A model generated the notes under the pieces. It saw only the letters and a list, made by a program, of their open reading frames with translations, ran no database searches and was not told the DNA's origin. From assembly GCF_014646335.1 (NCBI RefSeq), contig NZ_BMNG01000012.1, positions 268,809 to 332,808 on the forward strand: a DNA stretch of 64,000 nt, written 5' to 3'. The number at the start of each line of letters is the position of its first letter. Position 1 is the first letter of the stretch. The translations under genes and the position numbers were made by a program. Below are positions 20,741-30,045 of the stretch, piece after piece. Origin of the DNA: Streptomyces lasiicapitis. Lineage in GTDB: Bacteria > Actinomycetota > Actinomycetes > Streptomycetales > Streptomycetaceae.

Positions 20741-20848
20741 GGTGGTCGCTCCGGGGTCGCGAAAGGTCCGGGGTGTGTGGGGTCGTTGGGGCGTGAGGTG
20801 GCGCGGGCGCGCGGTGCGGGACCGTCTGCCCACGGCCGACCGGAGGGC

Positions 20849-21478
20849 TCAGGCCCTGGCGACGGCCAGGGCGTGCAGATAGCGCATGAGCGTCATCAGC
20901 GTGTCCTTGCTGGAGACCCGCTGGCGGGCGTCGCAGTGCACTATCGGCACGTGCTGGTCCAGGTCGAGCGCCGTGCGCAGGGCGTCGAGCGGGTGGCGCG
21001 GCGCGTCCGGGAAGTCGTTGACGGCGATGATGAACGGCACGCCGCGCTCCTCCAGGCGCCCGATCACGTCGAAGCTGACTTCCAGGCGGCGGGTGTCGAT
21101 GAGGACGACGGCGCCGAGGGCGCCTTCGAAGAGGCCGTTCCACAGGAACCAGAAGCGTTCCTGACCCGGGGTGCCGAACAGGTAAAGCACCAGCTCCTCG
21201 GAGACGCTGATCCGGCCGAAGTCCATCGCGACGGTCGTCGCCGTCTTCGTCTCGGAGCCGTAGTTGTCGTCGACTCCGATGCCGGCCTGCGTCATGGTCT
21301 CTTCGGTGGTCAGCGGACGGATCTCGCTGACCGAGCCCACCATCGTCGTCTTGCCGACTCCGAACCCGCCCACGATGACGACCTTCACGGCGGCCGCGGC
21401 CGTGGCGGGCAGGACGTCCTGCTCGCGGGGCCCGGTGATCGCGCCGGAGGTGAGCGTGTCAGAGCTTTTGAAGTCCAT
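20849..21478 (-). CDS. cvnD9: Conservon Ras-like GTPase CvnD
   Basis: A 209-residue small GTP-binding protein of the actinobacterial CvnD type. The P-loop is GGFGVGKTT (residues ~38-46), the switch-II/G3 element is LFGTPGQERF and the G4 element is NDFPD in place of NKxD, all typical of this family rather than of eukaryotic Ras. ATG 21478 overlaps the end of the DUF742 gene by 20 bp. In the conservon model it binds to and is controlled by CvnA, CvnB and CvnC, like a bacterial G protein. Confidence 0.92.
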   Translation of the reverse strand: MDFKSSDTLTSGAITGPREQDVLPATAAAAVKVVIVGGFGVGKTTMVGSVSEIRPLTTEETMTQAGIGVDDNYGSETKTATTVAMDFGRISVSEELVLYLFGTPGQERFWFLWNGLFEGALGAVVLIDTRRLEVSFDVIGRLEERGVPFIIAVNDFPDAPRHPLDALRTALDLDQHVPIVHCDARQRVSSKDTLMTLMRYLHALAVARA

Positions 21479-21905
21479 GCATCACCGCTTCGAGAAGGGA
21501 ACGGTCGGGGAGCGCGGAGCGCACGACGGGCGCGCGCGCCTGCACTAAGTCCGCCGCGAGCAGGTCCGTGAGGACCACGGTCACCACGCTGACCGGCAAC
21601 GCCATGTAGGCCGAGAGCTCCGCGACGGACAGCGGCGTCCGGGACAGCCGCAGCACGGCGGACTGCTCGGGCTGGGCCGTCGGGGACGGGTCGCCGTTGG
21701 CGACGATCAGCGTGACCAGGTCGAGCGGTGCCCGCTCCGAGTCGTCGCCGGTGAGGATGTAGAGCCTCTCCGGGTTCTCCGGACTGCGGCGTTCACGCCG
21801 GACGGGCACCTCCGCCTGGAAGCGGGCATCGTGGCCGTCGAGGCCGGACAGGCCATCGGGGCCGTCGGGGACACCGTCTTGCAGAGGGTCTAGCGGATGA
21901 GTCAT
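21459..21905 (-). CDS. cvnC9: Conservon DUF742 protein CvnC
   Basis: A 148-residue DUF742 protein. The N-terminal third is acidic and disordered; the core has ERLYILTGDDS, the SRTPLSVAELSAYMALPVSVV winged-helix-like segment and VLTDLLAADLV. ATG 21905 overlaps the CvnB stop as ATGA, and its own 3' end runs 20 bp into the GTPase gene, so translation is tightly chained. Confidence 0.92.
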   Translation of the reverse strand: MTHPLDPLQDGVPDGPDGLSGLDGHDARFQAEVPVRRERRSPENPERLYILTGDDSERAPLDLVTLIVANGDPSPTAQPEQSAVLRLSRTPLSVAELSAYMALPVSVVTVVLTDLLAADLVQARAPVVRSALPDRSLLEAVMHGLQKL

Positions 21906-22309
21906 ACGGCCTGCCCGTCTCGCCGGGGCGGGCTCGTGAGGTGCGCGCCGATCCGGACGACCAGGTCCCGCATGCGGTTGCCGATCATGCCCGCGTCGAC
22001 GGTTTCCTCGGCGAGGACGGCGAGATACGCTCCGGCGCCCGCAGCCATCATGTAGAAGTAGCCGCAGTCGACCTCGATGATGACCATGCGCATGGTGCCG
22101 TCGCTCTCCAGGATCTCGGTGGCCACGGCGGCGGCGAGGCTCTGCAGCCCGGCGCAGGCGGCGGCGAGGCGGTCGGCCCCGTCGGGGTCACCGCCATGGC
22201 GCGCGATGCGCAGACCGTCGGCGGAGAGCACCACGATCTGCCGGACCCCGTGCACGCCGTCGGCGAGCTCCTTGAGCATCCAGTCGAAGTTGGCCCGCTG
22301 CTGGATCAC
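21902..22309 (-). CDS. cvnB9: Conservon roadblock/LC7 protein CvnB
   Basis: A 135-residue roadblock/LC7-domain protein (DWMLKELADGVHGVRQIVVLSADGL at the start; MRMVIIEVDCGYFYMM in the core). It resembles MglB-type partners of bacterial Ras-like GTPases, which act as GAPs or GEFs. GTG 22309 overlaps the CvnA stop as GTGA. It is expected to act on CvnD. Confidence 0.93.
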   Translation of the reverse strand: MIQQRANFDWMLKELADGVHGVRQIVVLSADGLRIARHGGDPDGADRLAAACAGLQSLAAAVATEILESDGTMRMVIIEVDCGYFYMMAAGAGAYLAVLAEETVDAGMIGNRMRDLVVRIGAHLTSPPRRDGQAV

Positions 22310-23937
22310 TTCCAGCCCCCCTCGTCGGCGTTGTCGGTGCTGCCGTGGTCGTTGTGGTTGCGGACCTGCTGCGGGGCCGCCGGGTCGTGCGCGGGGTCGC
22401 CCGTGGTGGGGTCCTCGCCGTTCACGCCCTTCATGAAGGCCTCGATCCACAGACCGGGCTCCTTCTCCTCCTTCGGCGCCGGCTGCGGCGGCGGAGGGGG
22501 GGCCGCGGCCATGGCCGCCTCGGCGCGGCGCTGGGCCTCGGCCTCCTGCGCGTAGCGCTCGCTGAGCGACATCTTGACGCGACTCCTGCGCTGCGGAAGG
22601 CCATTGGCCGTCCACTCGGTGACTTCGGGGATGTCGTCCGCCATGGACGCAGTGAGCGGCATGGAAGGGCGGGGCACCGTGGTGACCTTGCGCGGCTTCT
22701 TGCGGCGGATGTCGCGAGCCTCTTCGATGATCGTGCCGTCGGCGTTCACGCGCGGCACCGCGGCGGCGCCGATGCCGTGCGCGAGGCCGGGTGCGGGCTC
22801 GGAGGTGAGCATGTCGCGCGGCACGATGAGGACGGCGCGCACGCCGCCGTACGCGGACTGCCTGAGCGAGACCTGGAGGTTGTACATCTGCGAGATCCGG
22901 CCCACGACCGCCATGCCGAGGCGCGGTGTCTCACCGAGGTCGTTCAGGTCCATACCCTGCTGCGCCCGTTCCAGCATCCGCTCGGCCCGGGCACGGGCCT
23001 CCTCGCTGAGGCTGACACCGCCGTCCTCGATCTCGACGGCGATGCCCGTCTGCACCTCGACCGCGGTGACGTGCACCCGGGTCTGCGGCGGCGAGTAGCG
23101 CGTGGCGTTGTCGAGCAGTTCGGCGCAGGCGTGGATGAGCGGCTCCACCTTGGTGCCGTGGATGTTGACCTTGGCGATGGAGTGCAGGTCGACGCGCTGG
23201 TACTCCAGGATCCGGGACATGGCGCCGCGCAGCACGCTGAACAGCGGTACGGGCTTGGGCCATTGGCGTCCGGGGCGGGCCCCGCCGAGCACCGTGATCG
23301 AGTCGGCGAGGCGGCCGATGAGGGCCGTGCCGTGGTCGATGCGGAGCAGGTCGTCGAAGACCTCGGGGTTGCGGCCGTGGAACTCCTCCATGTCGCGCAG
23401 TTCCGCGGCCTGTTGGTGGACGATGGACTGCACGCGCCGCGCGATGTTCACGAAGGCGCGCTGCGCGTTCTCGCGCATCGCCTCCTCGTGGTCCAGGGTG
23501 TCCAGGACGGAGCGCAGCAGGACGCGCTGGGCCTGCGGCAGACGGCGGTTGGTCTCGTCGCCGTCGATGACGTGGCGGATGACCTCGGAGGGGGCCTCGC
23601 CCTGCCGGACCCGGTAGAGGGTCTCGGGCAGCAGTTCGCGGCCCAGGCGGATCGTGTCCTCGTCGTGGGTCGCGATGCGGTGCTCCAGGTGCGCGGTCTG
23701 CGCCGCGTGAGCCCTGCGCAGGTCCCGGAGCGCGCGGCCGCGGCGAGCTGCTTCGGCGCCGACGGCGACGACCACCAGCGTGGCGATGGCGCCGCACCAG
23801 CCGACCGCGATCCGGGCCGGCTCCGTCACCGCGGCGACGGCGGCTCCCGTCGCCGCCGCCATGACCATGGCGGGCAGCAACAGCACGCGTGCGTAAGGGA
23901 CTTCTCGGCCACCGGGAGGCGATTGAACACTCACCAT
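22306..23937 (-). CDS. cvnA9: Conservon membrane sensor, histidine-kinase-like CvnA
   Basis: A 543-residue membrane protein. Two hydrophobic segments lie at residues ~15-35 and ~42-60, followed by a helical linker and a GHKL ATPase-like domain (N box HACAELLDNATRYSPP, G1-like EIEDGGVSL). The dimerisation region has HQQAAELRDMEEFH but no clear phospho-accepting H box, so kinase activity is uncertain. The C-terminal 130 residues are Pro/Glu-rich. It is the first gene of the five-gene operon, each later gene overlapping or close to the former except the P450 (~108 bp). The start ATG 23937 follows a G/C-rich leader with a homopolymer run. Confidence 0.9.
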   Translation of the reverse strand: MVSVQSPPGGREVPYARVLLLPAMVMAAATGAAVAAVTEPARIAVGWCGAIATLVVVAVGAEAARRGRALRDLRRAHAAQTAHLEHRIATHDEDTIRLGRELLPETLYRVRQGEAPSEVIRHVIDGDETNRRLPQAQRVLLRSVLDTLDHEEAMRENAQRAFVNIARRVQSIVHQQAAELRDMEEFHGRNPEVFDDLLRIDHGTALIGRLADSITVLGGARPGRQWPKPVPLFSVLRGAMSRILEYQRVDLHSIAKVNIHGTKVEPLIHACAELLDNATRYSPPQTRVHVTAVEVQTGIAVEIEDGGVSLSEEARARAERMLERAQQGMDLNDLGETPRLGMAVVGRISQMYNLQVSLRQSAYGGVRAVLIVPRDMLTSEPAPGLAHGIGAAAVPRVNADGTIIEEARDIRRKKPRKVTTVPRPSMPLTASMADDIPEVTEWTANGLPQRRSRVKMSLSERYAQEAEAQRRAEAAMAAAPPPPPQPAPKEEKEPGLWIEAFMKGVNGEDPTTGDPAHDPAAPQQVRNHNDHGSTDNADEGGWK

Positions 23938-24372
23938 GTATGCCCTCTGAACACTCGTCTTGGGGGGGGGGAGGAATTGGGGACGTTGGATACGTGGGGG
24001 ATGTGGGGGTACAAGTCACTGGCGGGGGGTTTCACCCCGCGGAGGAAAACGAACTATCGAATATCCGGGAACAAGCGCGCGAATCTGTCGCAACTCGTTC
24101 AACTCGCCGCGCTCCGGGCGAGCTTAGTCCGCTCGCATCACGCTGGAGTCATATTCGGCAACCCTCTGCGAGCGCCCGCCGAGGGGCCTACACTCTGCTC
24201 CATTTGCACGCGTGGCGACCGCACAACCGCGTGGAGTCACCGCGAGGGGCCTTTTCGGCCACGGTGTCCCGCAGGTGGGGTACGCCGGACGTGGGTACGG
24301 CAGTGGCCCCCGCCGGTTCACCCGACGGGGGCCACTGGAACGCTCCGTACGTCAGCCGACGGAGCCCTGCTG
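23938..24372. other. 435-bp gene-free region between conservon and helY
   Basis: Holds the promoter side of the conservon operon, a G10 run at 23962-23971 and, at its far end, the helY terminator hairpin. No open frame with coding character and no RNA gene was seen. It is less GC-rich in its centre (24030-24200) than the flanking genes. Confidence 0.7.
24301..24337 (-). terminator. Stem-loop after helY
   Basis: CAGTGGCCCCCG (24301-24312) pairs perfectly with CGGGGGCCACTG (24326-24337) across a 13-nt loop, 36 bp beyond the helY stop. Confidence 0.8.
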
Positions 24373-27183
24373 TCAGCCGACCGAGCTGTACGCCACCACT
24401 CCGCGCAGGAGTTGGTCCACTGCCTTGCGGGCGTTCTTCCCGACCGTGCTGTTCTCGCGCGGCGCCGCCGCCGAGATCTGCCCGAGCACGTCGATGACCT
24501 GCTTGCACCAGCGCACGAAGTCACCGGCCGGCATCTCGGCCTCGCGCAGGACCTCGTCGAGGCCCTTGTCGCTCGCCCACATGTACGCCGCCCAGGCGAA
24601 GCCGAGGTCGGGCTCGCGCTGGCCGACGCCCTCCGCCTGGTTGATCCTGAACTCCTCCTCCAGGGCGTCGAGGCGGCCCCAGATGCGCACCATCTCGCCC
24701 AGCGCCGCCTTGGCCTTGCCGGAGGGCAGCTTCGGCGCGAGCGCGTCGTCGCTGACCCGGGCCTCGTACACCAACGCGGAGACGCACGCGGCCAGTTCGG
24801 CGGGCGACAGGCCCTCCCACACGCCCGCGCGCAGGCATTCGCTCGCCAGCAGGTCCAACTCGCCGTACAGCCGGGCGAGGCGCCTGCCGTGCTCGGTGAC
24901 GTCGTCGCCGCGCAGATAGTCGAGCTCGGTGAGCAGCGCGACGATGCGGTCGAAGGTGCGGGCGATGGTGTTCGTGCGCCCCTCGATGCGGCGCTCCAGC
25001 TGCGAGGTGTCGCGCAGCAGCCGGTGATAGCGCTCGGCCCAGCGGGCGTGGTCCTCGCGCTCGTCGCAGCCGTGGCACGGGTGGGCCCGCAACTCGGCGC
25101 GCAGGCGGGCGATCTCGCGGTCGTCGGCGGCCGCGGCACGGCCCTTGCGATGCCGCTCGGGCACGAGGTGCCCGGCCTTGGTGCGCAGCGCGGAGGCGAG
25201 GTCGCGGCGTGACTGCGGGGAGCGCGCGTTGAACGACTTCGGGATGCGCATCCGCTCGACGGCCTCGACGGGCACCGGGAAGTCCATCGACGCGAGCCGC
25301 TTGACCTGCCGCTCGGCGGTGAGCACCAGCGGGCGCGGGCCGTCCTGGTGCTCGAAGCCGCGGTGCCCGTTGGCGCGGCCCGCGGGCAGCCCGGGGTCGA
25401 GCACGAGCGCGAGGCCCGCGTACTTGCCGGTGGGCACGTGGATCACGTCGCCCGGCTTGAGCTTCTCCAGGGCGGCCGCGGCGGCGACCCTGCGCTGCAC
25501 GGCGCCCTGCTTGGCGAGCTCGGTCTCGCGGTCCTTGAGCTCGCGGCGCAGCCGCGCGTACTCCTCGAAGTCCCCCAAGTGGCAGGTCATGGAGGCCTTG
25601 TAGCCCTCCAGGCCCTCTTCGTTCTTCTGCACCTGCCGGGAGATCCCGACGACCGACTTGTCGGCCTGGAACTGCGCGAAGGACGTCTCCAGGAGCTCGC
25701 GCGAGCGGTGCCTGCCGAACTGCTCGACCAGGTTCACCGCCATGTTGTACGACGGCTTGAAGCTGGAGCGCAGCGGATAGGTGCGGGTGCCCGCGAGGCC
25801 CGCCAGGTGCTCGGGGCTCATGGCGCGCTGCCACAGCACGACCGCGTGGCCCTCGATGTCGATGCCTCGGCGGCCCGCGCGGCCGGTGAGCTGGGTGTAC
25901 TCGCCGGGGGTGATGTCGGCGTGCTGTTCGCCGTTCCACTTCACGAGCTTTTCCAGGACCACGCTGCGCGCGGGCATGTTGATGCCGAGCGCCAGTGTCT
26001 CGGTGGCGAACACGGCCTTCACCAGGCCGTGCAGGAACAGCTCCTCCACGACCTCCTTGAAGGTCGGCAGCATGCCCGCGTGGTGGGCGGCGATGCCGCG
26101 CTCCAGGCCCTCCAGCCACTCGTAGTAGCCGAGGACATGGAGGTCCTCGTTCGGGATGGAGGCCGTGCGCTCCTCGACGATCTCGCGCACGCGCAGGCGC
26201 GCCTCGTCGTCGTTCAGACGCAATCCCGCGTACAGACACTGCTGGACGGCGGACTCGCAGCCGGCGCGGCTGAAGATGAACGTGATGGCGGGCAGGAGCC
26301 CTTCGGCATTGAGCCGCTCGATGACTTCGGGGCGGCCCGGCGTCCAGATCCGCGAGCGCGATCTGCGCTCCCGCTCGCGGTCGGCCTCGCGGACCATCTT
26401 GCCCTTGCGGCGGTCGCGCGGGTTGTACGAACGGCTGGCCTCCAGGCGCGCCATCCGCGTCAGGTCGGGGTTGACCGTCTTGCGCCGGCCCTCGCCCTCC
26501 TCGAACAGGTCGTACATCCGGCGGCCCGCGAGCACGTGCTGGAACAGCGGCACGGGGCGGTGCTCGGAGACGATCACCTCGGTGTCACCGCGGACCGTGT
26601 CGAGCCAGTCCCCGAACTCCTCCGCGTTCGACACCGTGGCCGAGAGCGAGACGAGGGTGACCGACTCCGGGAGGTGAATGATCACTTCCTCCCATACGGC
26701 GCCGCGGAAGCGGTCCGAGAGGTAGTGCACCTCGTCCATCACCACATGGCCGAGGCCGAGCAGCGACTGGGAGCCCGCGTACAGCATGTTCCTGAGGACC
26801 TCGGTGGTCATCACGACGACCGGTGCCTCGGAGTTGACGCTGTTGTCGCCGGTGAGCAGGCCCACCCGGTCCGCGCCGTAGCGCTTGGCCAGGTCGGCGT
26901 ATTTCTGGTTGGAGAGCGCCTTGATCGGTGTGGTGTAGAAACACTTCTTGCCCTGCTGGAGGGCGAGGTGCACGGCGAACTCGCCGACGATCGTCTTGCC
27001 CGAGCCCGTGGGGGCGGCCACGAGCACACCCTTGCCGGACTCGAGCGCCTGGCACGCCTCGATCTGGAAGGGGTCGAGGCCGAATTCGTACATCTCGCGG
27101 AAGTCCGCGAGCGCGGTGGCCTGCTCGGCAGCACGCTGACGCGCTGCCGCATACCGCTCGGCCGGTGAGAGGTCCTCTGTCAT
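24373..27183 (-). CDS. helY: Ski2/Mtr4-like DEAD/DEAH-box helicase HelY
   Basis: A 936-residue superfamily 2 helicase. Motif I is APTGSGKT, motif II is VVMDEVHYLSD, motif III is SATVSN, and motif VI is QLTGRAGRRG. After the two RecA domains a long Ski2-type region follows, with the DSHCT-like C-terminal domain (GLSPAELAACVSALVYEAR). Length and architecture fit actinobacterial HelY, which lies next to tatC, tatA and pafBC in Mycobacterium tuberculosis as here. The start ATG 27183 begins MTEDLSPAERY. The role is likely RNA unwinding linked to decay or processing. Confidence 0.93.
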   Translation of the reverse strand: MTEDLSPAERYAAARQRAAEQATALADFREMYEFGLDPFQIEACQALESGKGVLVAAPTGSGKTIVGEFAVHLALQQGKKCFYTTPIKALSNQKYADLAKRYGADRVGLLTGDNSVNSEAPVVVMTTEVLRNMLYAGSQSLLGLGHVVMDEVHYLSDRFRGAVWEEVIIHLPESVTLVSLSATVSNAEEFGDWLDTVRGDTEVIVSEHRPVPLFQHVLAGRRMYDLFEEGEGRRKTVNPDLTRMARLEASRSYNPRDRRKGKMVREADRERERRSRSRIWTPGRPEVIERLNAEGLLPAITFIFSRAGCESAVQQCLYAGLRLNDDEARLRVREIVEERTASIPNEDLHVLGYYEWLEGLERGIAAHHAGMLPTFKEVVEELFLHGLVKAVFATETLALGINMPARSVVLEKLVKWNGEQHADITPGEYTQLTGRAGRRGIDIEGHAVVLWQRAMSPEHLAGLAGTRTYPLRSSFKPSYNMAVNLVEQFGRHRSRELLETSFAQFQADKSVVGISRQVQKNEEGLEGYKASMTCHLGDFEEYARLRRELKDRETELAKQGAVQRRVAAAAALEKLKPGDVIHVPTGKYAGLALVLDPGLPAGRANGHRGFEHQDGPRPLVLTAERQVKRLASMDFPVPVEAVERMRIPKSFNARSPQSRRDLASALRTKAGHLVPERHRKGRAAAADDREIARLRAELRAHPCHGCDEREDHARWAERYHRLLRDTSQLERRIEGRTNTIARTFDRIVALLTELDYLRGDDVTEHGRRLARLYGELDLLASECLRAGVWEGLSPAELAACVSALVYEARVSDDALAPKLPSGKAKAALGEMVRIWGRLDALEEEFRINQAEGVGQREPDLGFAWAAYMWASDKGLDEVLREAEMPAGDFVRWCKQVIDVLGQISAAAPRENSTVGKNARKAVDQLLRGVVAYSSVG

Positions 27184-27319
27184 CGTGCTTTCGAGCCTAC
27201 CGGCCACCACTGACAACGGACGATCATTATCGGGACCGCCAGGAATCCGCAGGTGACGGGCGTGCCGGGTGGTGGTGCGCGTGGTGGTGCGCCGCCCCGG
27301 CGCGAGCCCGGGGGCCGCG

Positions 27320-28210
27320 TCAGGGCCCGAGGATCCGCACCGCCCCCGGCACACACAGGGCCGTCAGCGGCAGCTCCCCAAGCCGTTCGCCGTCCGCGTA
27401 GCCGGTGGTCCCCGGCGCCGCGATCTCCACCTTCGCGGCCCGGTGCACGGTGACCTTGGGGTGGTCCAGGTGCGTGCCCTTGTAGACCCGCGGAAAGACC
27501 TTGAGCAGCGTGGTCCGGCTGCAGTCGCCGACCACGGTGACGTCGAAGAGCCCGTCGCTCATGTCGGCCCCGGCACAGATCTTCATGCCGCCGCCGTACG
27601 AGGGCCCGTTGCCGATCGCGACGAGCGTCGCCTCGACCTCGCGCGCCTGGCCGTCGTCGAGGGTGATGCGGTACGGAACGGGCTTGAACGCGGCCAGTTC
27701 CGCGAGCATCGCGAGGTCGTACTTGATCCGTCCGCTGGGCCAGCGCATGCGGTTGCCGCGGTCGTTGACCCGCGAGTCGAATCCGGAGGCGAGCACCGTC
27801 CCGAACCAGGTGGCGCCGACCTGCCCGAGGTCGACGTCGCGTATCCGCTCCTCCTTCAGCGCGGCGGCGACGACGGCTCCCGCGGCGGCGGGTTCCCGCA
27901 CGGGCAGGCCGAGGGCCCGCGCGAAGTCGTTGCCGGTGCCCACGGCGATCACGCCGAGCGGGGTGCGGGTCCCGGCGACGGCCTGCAGGGCGAGGCTCGC
28001 CATGCCGTCGCCGCCGACGGCGATCAGCGCCCCGGTGCCGCCGTCGACCGCGGCCCTGGCCCGGCGCAGCGCGTCCCCGGCGTCCTCGCCGATGACGGTG
28101 CGTACGGAGAATCCGGCGGCGCGCAGGGCGGCGGCGGCCGGCTGCGCGGCGTGCGCGCCGCGGCCGCGGCCCGCGGTGGGATTGACGAAGAGGGTGATCT
28201 CGCTGGTCAC
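27320..28210 (-). CDS. Diacylglycerol/lipid kinase family protein
   Basis: A 296-residue DagK-catalytic-domain protein. FVNPTAGRGRGAH, AVGGDGMASLALQAV and VIAVGTGNDFARALGLP are the three nucleotide-binding motifs, and the C-terminal lobe has GPSYGGGMKICAGADMSDGLFDV. The start GTG 28210 is clear. It lies between tatC and helY in the same direction. It phosphorylates a lipid such as diacylglycerol or a related sphingoid or polyprenol; exact substrate unknown. Confidence 0.92.
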   Translation of the reverse strand: MTSEITLFVNPTAGRGRGAHAAQPAAAALRAAGFSVRTVIGEDAGDALRRARAAVDGGTGALIAVGGDGMASLALQAVAGTRTPLGVIAVGTGNDFARALGLPVREPAAAGAVVAAALKEERIRDVDLGQVGATWFGTVLASGFDSRVNDRGNRMRWPSGRIKYDLAMLAELAAFKPVPYRITLDDGQAREVEATLVAIGNGPSYGGGMKICAGADMSDGLFDVTVVGDCSRTTLLKVFPRVYKGTHLDHPKVTVHRAAKVEIAAPGTTGYADGERLGELPLTALCVPGAVRILGP

Positions 28211-28283
28211 GGGCGGACCCTACAAGGCGGTGCGCCGCGGCAACCAGTCGCGGGCCCGGTCCGGGCCCGCGCGGTGGGGTGGC

Positions 28284-29231
28284 TCAGGTGACGTCGTCGT
28301 ACCCGTTGTACCGGGACGTGCGGGCCTCGGAGCCGCTGCCGTTGGTCTGTTCCGGGAGCGCCTTGGACGCGGGGACCGGTTCGATCCCGCCGACCGGATC
28401 GGGGGTGAGGTCAAGGTCGGAGGCCTCGTCGTCGTCGAGTTCGGCGTCCGGGTCCGCGCGGTGGCGGCGCTTGTCGTTCAGGATCGAGAAGCCGACGGCG
28501 AGGAAGTAGAGGACGACGATGGGTCCGGCGAGCGCCAGCATGCCGACGGGGTCGGTCGTGGGCGTCGCGACCGCGCCGAAGACGAAGACGCCCATCACGA
28601 CGCCGCGCCACCAGTGGAGCATGCGGCGTCCGGTGACCATGCCCGTCATGTTCAGCATCACGAGCAGCAGCGGCAGTTCGAAGGAGGCGCCGAAGACGAG
28701 GACCATCCGGACGCTGAAGTCGAGGATCTTGTCCATCGGCAGGATGTTCTCGGAGCCCTCGGGCGTGATGCCGAGGAGCACCCGGATGCTGATGGGCATG
28801 ATCTCGTACGCGAGCCAGGCACCGCCGAAGAACAGCGGCACGGCGGCACCCACGAAGGCGTAGGTGTACTTGCGCTCGTGCTTGTGCAGTCCGGGCGCGA
28901 CGAAGGCCCAGAGCTGGTAGAGCCAGACCGGGCTGGCCACGATGATGCCGACCATGAGGGACACCTTCACCGTGGTGGTGAAGGGCGAGAGCAGGTCCAT
29001 GTACGCGACCTGGGCGCACACGCCACCTGTGGTGGACTGCCCCTCCTTGCAGCGCGGGACGGGGTCCGCGAGGAACTTCATCAGCTCCTCGCTGTAGAAC
29101 GCGGCGACGATCGAGACGATCGCGATCGCCAGCATTCCCTTCGCGAGCCGGTTGCGGAGCTCACGCAGATGGTCCGCGAGCGGCATCCGCCCCTCGGGGT
29201 CCCTCTCCTTCTTGCGGGCAGACTTGAGCAA
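28284..29231 (-). CDS. tatC: Twin-arginine translocase subunit TatC
   Basis: A 315-residue polytopic protein with six membrane spans. The signature MPLADHLRELRNRLAK stands at the cytoplasmic N-terminus, and FxxE-type contacts recur in FGASFELPLLLVMLN. Start is TTG 29231, with GAGG 7 nt upstream. The ~70-residue C-terminal tail is acidic and variable. It forms the receptor core of the Tat pathway for folded proteins with tatA 50 bp upstream in the same operon. Confidence 0.96.
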   Translation of the reverse strand: MLKSARKKERDPEGRMPLADHLRELRNRLAKGMLAIAIVSIVAAFYSEELMKFLADPVPRCKEGQSTTGGVCAQVAYMDLLSPFTTTVKVSLMVGIIVASPVWLYQLWAFVAPGLHKHERKYTYAFVGAAVPLFFGGAWLAYEIMPISIRVLLGITPEGSENILPMDKILDFSVRMVLVFGASFELPLLLVMLNMTGMVTGRRMLHWWRGVVMGVFVFGAVATPTTDPVGMLALAGPIVVLYFLAVGFSILNDKRRHRADPDAELDDDEASDLDLTPDPVGGIEPVPASKALPEQTNGSGSEARTSRYNGYDDVT

Positions 29232-29281
29232 CCCACGTCCTCATCTCGTGCGGCAGGCCGGCCGTCGCAACCGGCCTTGGA

Positions 29282-29575
29282 TCAGCGCTTAGTCGTCTGG
29301 TCGGTCGGCTCGGTGACGGGACGGGAGCTGGTCACGTCGCCGGGCGCGGCCTGGATGGTGCGCTGCTGCGGAGCGGACTGGTCGGCGGGCGCGGGCGGGT
29401 CGGCGGGCGCCTCCTCGTCCTTCTTGCCGTCCGACTTCATCGCCTTGGCCTCGCTCTTGAGGATCCGAGCCGACTTGCCGAGGGACCGGGCCATGTCCGG
29501 CAGCTTCTTCGCACCGAAGAGCAGGACCAGGATGACGAGGATCAGGATGATCTCGGTGGGGCCGAGCCTACCCAT
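29282..29575 (-). CDS. tatA: Sec-independent translocase subunit TatA
   Basis: A 97-residue TatA/E protein: one N-terminal membrane span (TEIILILVILVLLFGAKKLP), the FG-x-KKLP hinge, an amphipathic helix, and a Pro/Ala/Asp-rich tail. It forms the pore-like oligomer with TatC. No tatB is in the window. About 260 bp of gene-free sequence upstream should hold the promoter of tatAC. Confidence 0.96.
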   Translation of the reverse strand: MGRLGPTEIILILVILVLLFGAKKLPDMARSLGKSARILKSEAKAMKSDGKKDEEAPADPPAPADQSAPQQRTIQAAPGDVTSSRPVTEPTDQTTKR

Positions 29576-29838
29576 AGCTGTCTACCTTCTTCACCGAGGC
29601 GTCAGATTTCGGGACCGGCTGTCGGACAGTCGTCCGATCACCGGGCTTGGCAGCGATCGTAACCCCCTGGAGTAAACGCAGGGCAATCCCCGTGCATACT
29701 CCCAGTTGCGGCCCGCGCCTCACATTTCGGGCCGCTTCAGCAGCGTACCCGCCTGATATGGGGAGTTGACAGGCCGCGTCGTGCCGCGCGCCGCGAGCGG
29801 TCGGACGTCATCGCCCCGCACCGACCGGAAGGCGCCGC

Positions 29839-30036
29839 TCAGCCGAGGTCCTGGCCCGCGCGCGCGACCCCCGCCGCGGCCTTCTCCAGATCCTCGGCGG
29901 CGCGGTTGATCTGCCGTGTGGTCTCGGTCACTTGAACGCCGAGCCGCTGGGCCTCCACGAAGACCTTGATCGCGAACACACTCAGGACGGCGAGGCCGAA
30001 GAACCCCGCGCCCACCGCCAGCATCGCCCAGAACAT
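29839..30036 (-). CDS. Small single-span membrane protein of unknown function
   Basis: A 65-residue protein. Residues ~4-27 are a hydrophobic span (AMLAVGAGFFGLAVLSVFAIKVF) and the rest is a charged helix (TETTRQINRAAEDLEKAAAG) that looks able to form a coiled coil, facing the cytoplasm or the wall. Only 9 bp separate it from the zinc-ribbon gene upstream, so they are probably co-transcribed. I do not recognise the family beyond a resemblance to small DUF948-like proteins. Confidence 0.7.
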   Translation of the reverse strand: MFWAMLAVGAGFFGLAVLSVFAIKVFVEAQRLGVQVTETTRQINRAAEDLEKAAAGVARAGQDLG

Positions 30037-30045
30037 GTGCCGAGC

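Noticed and set aside
17648..21571. A 1307-codon open frame on the + strand over RluA, P450 and GTPase genes
   Set aside because: It spans several well-supported genes on both strands and is low-complexity Arg/Ala/Pro; it is a GC artefact.
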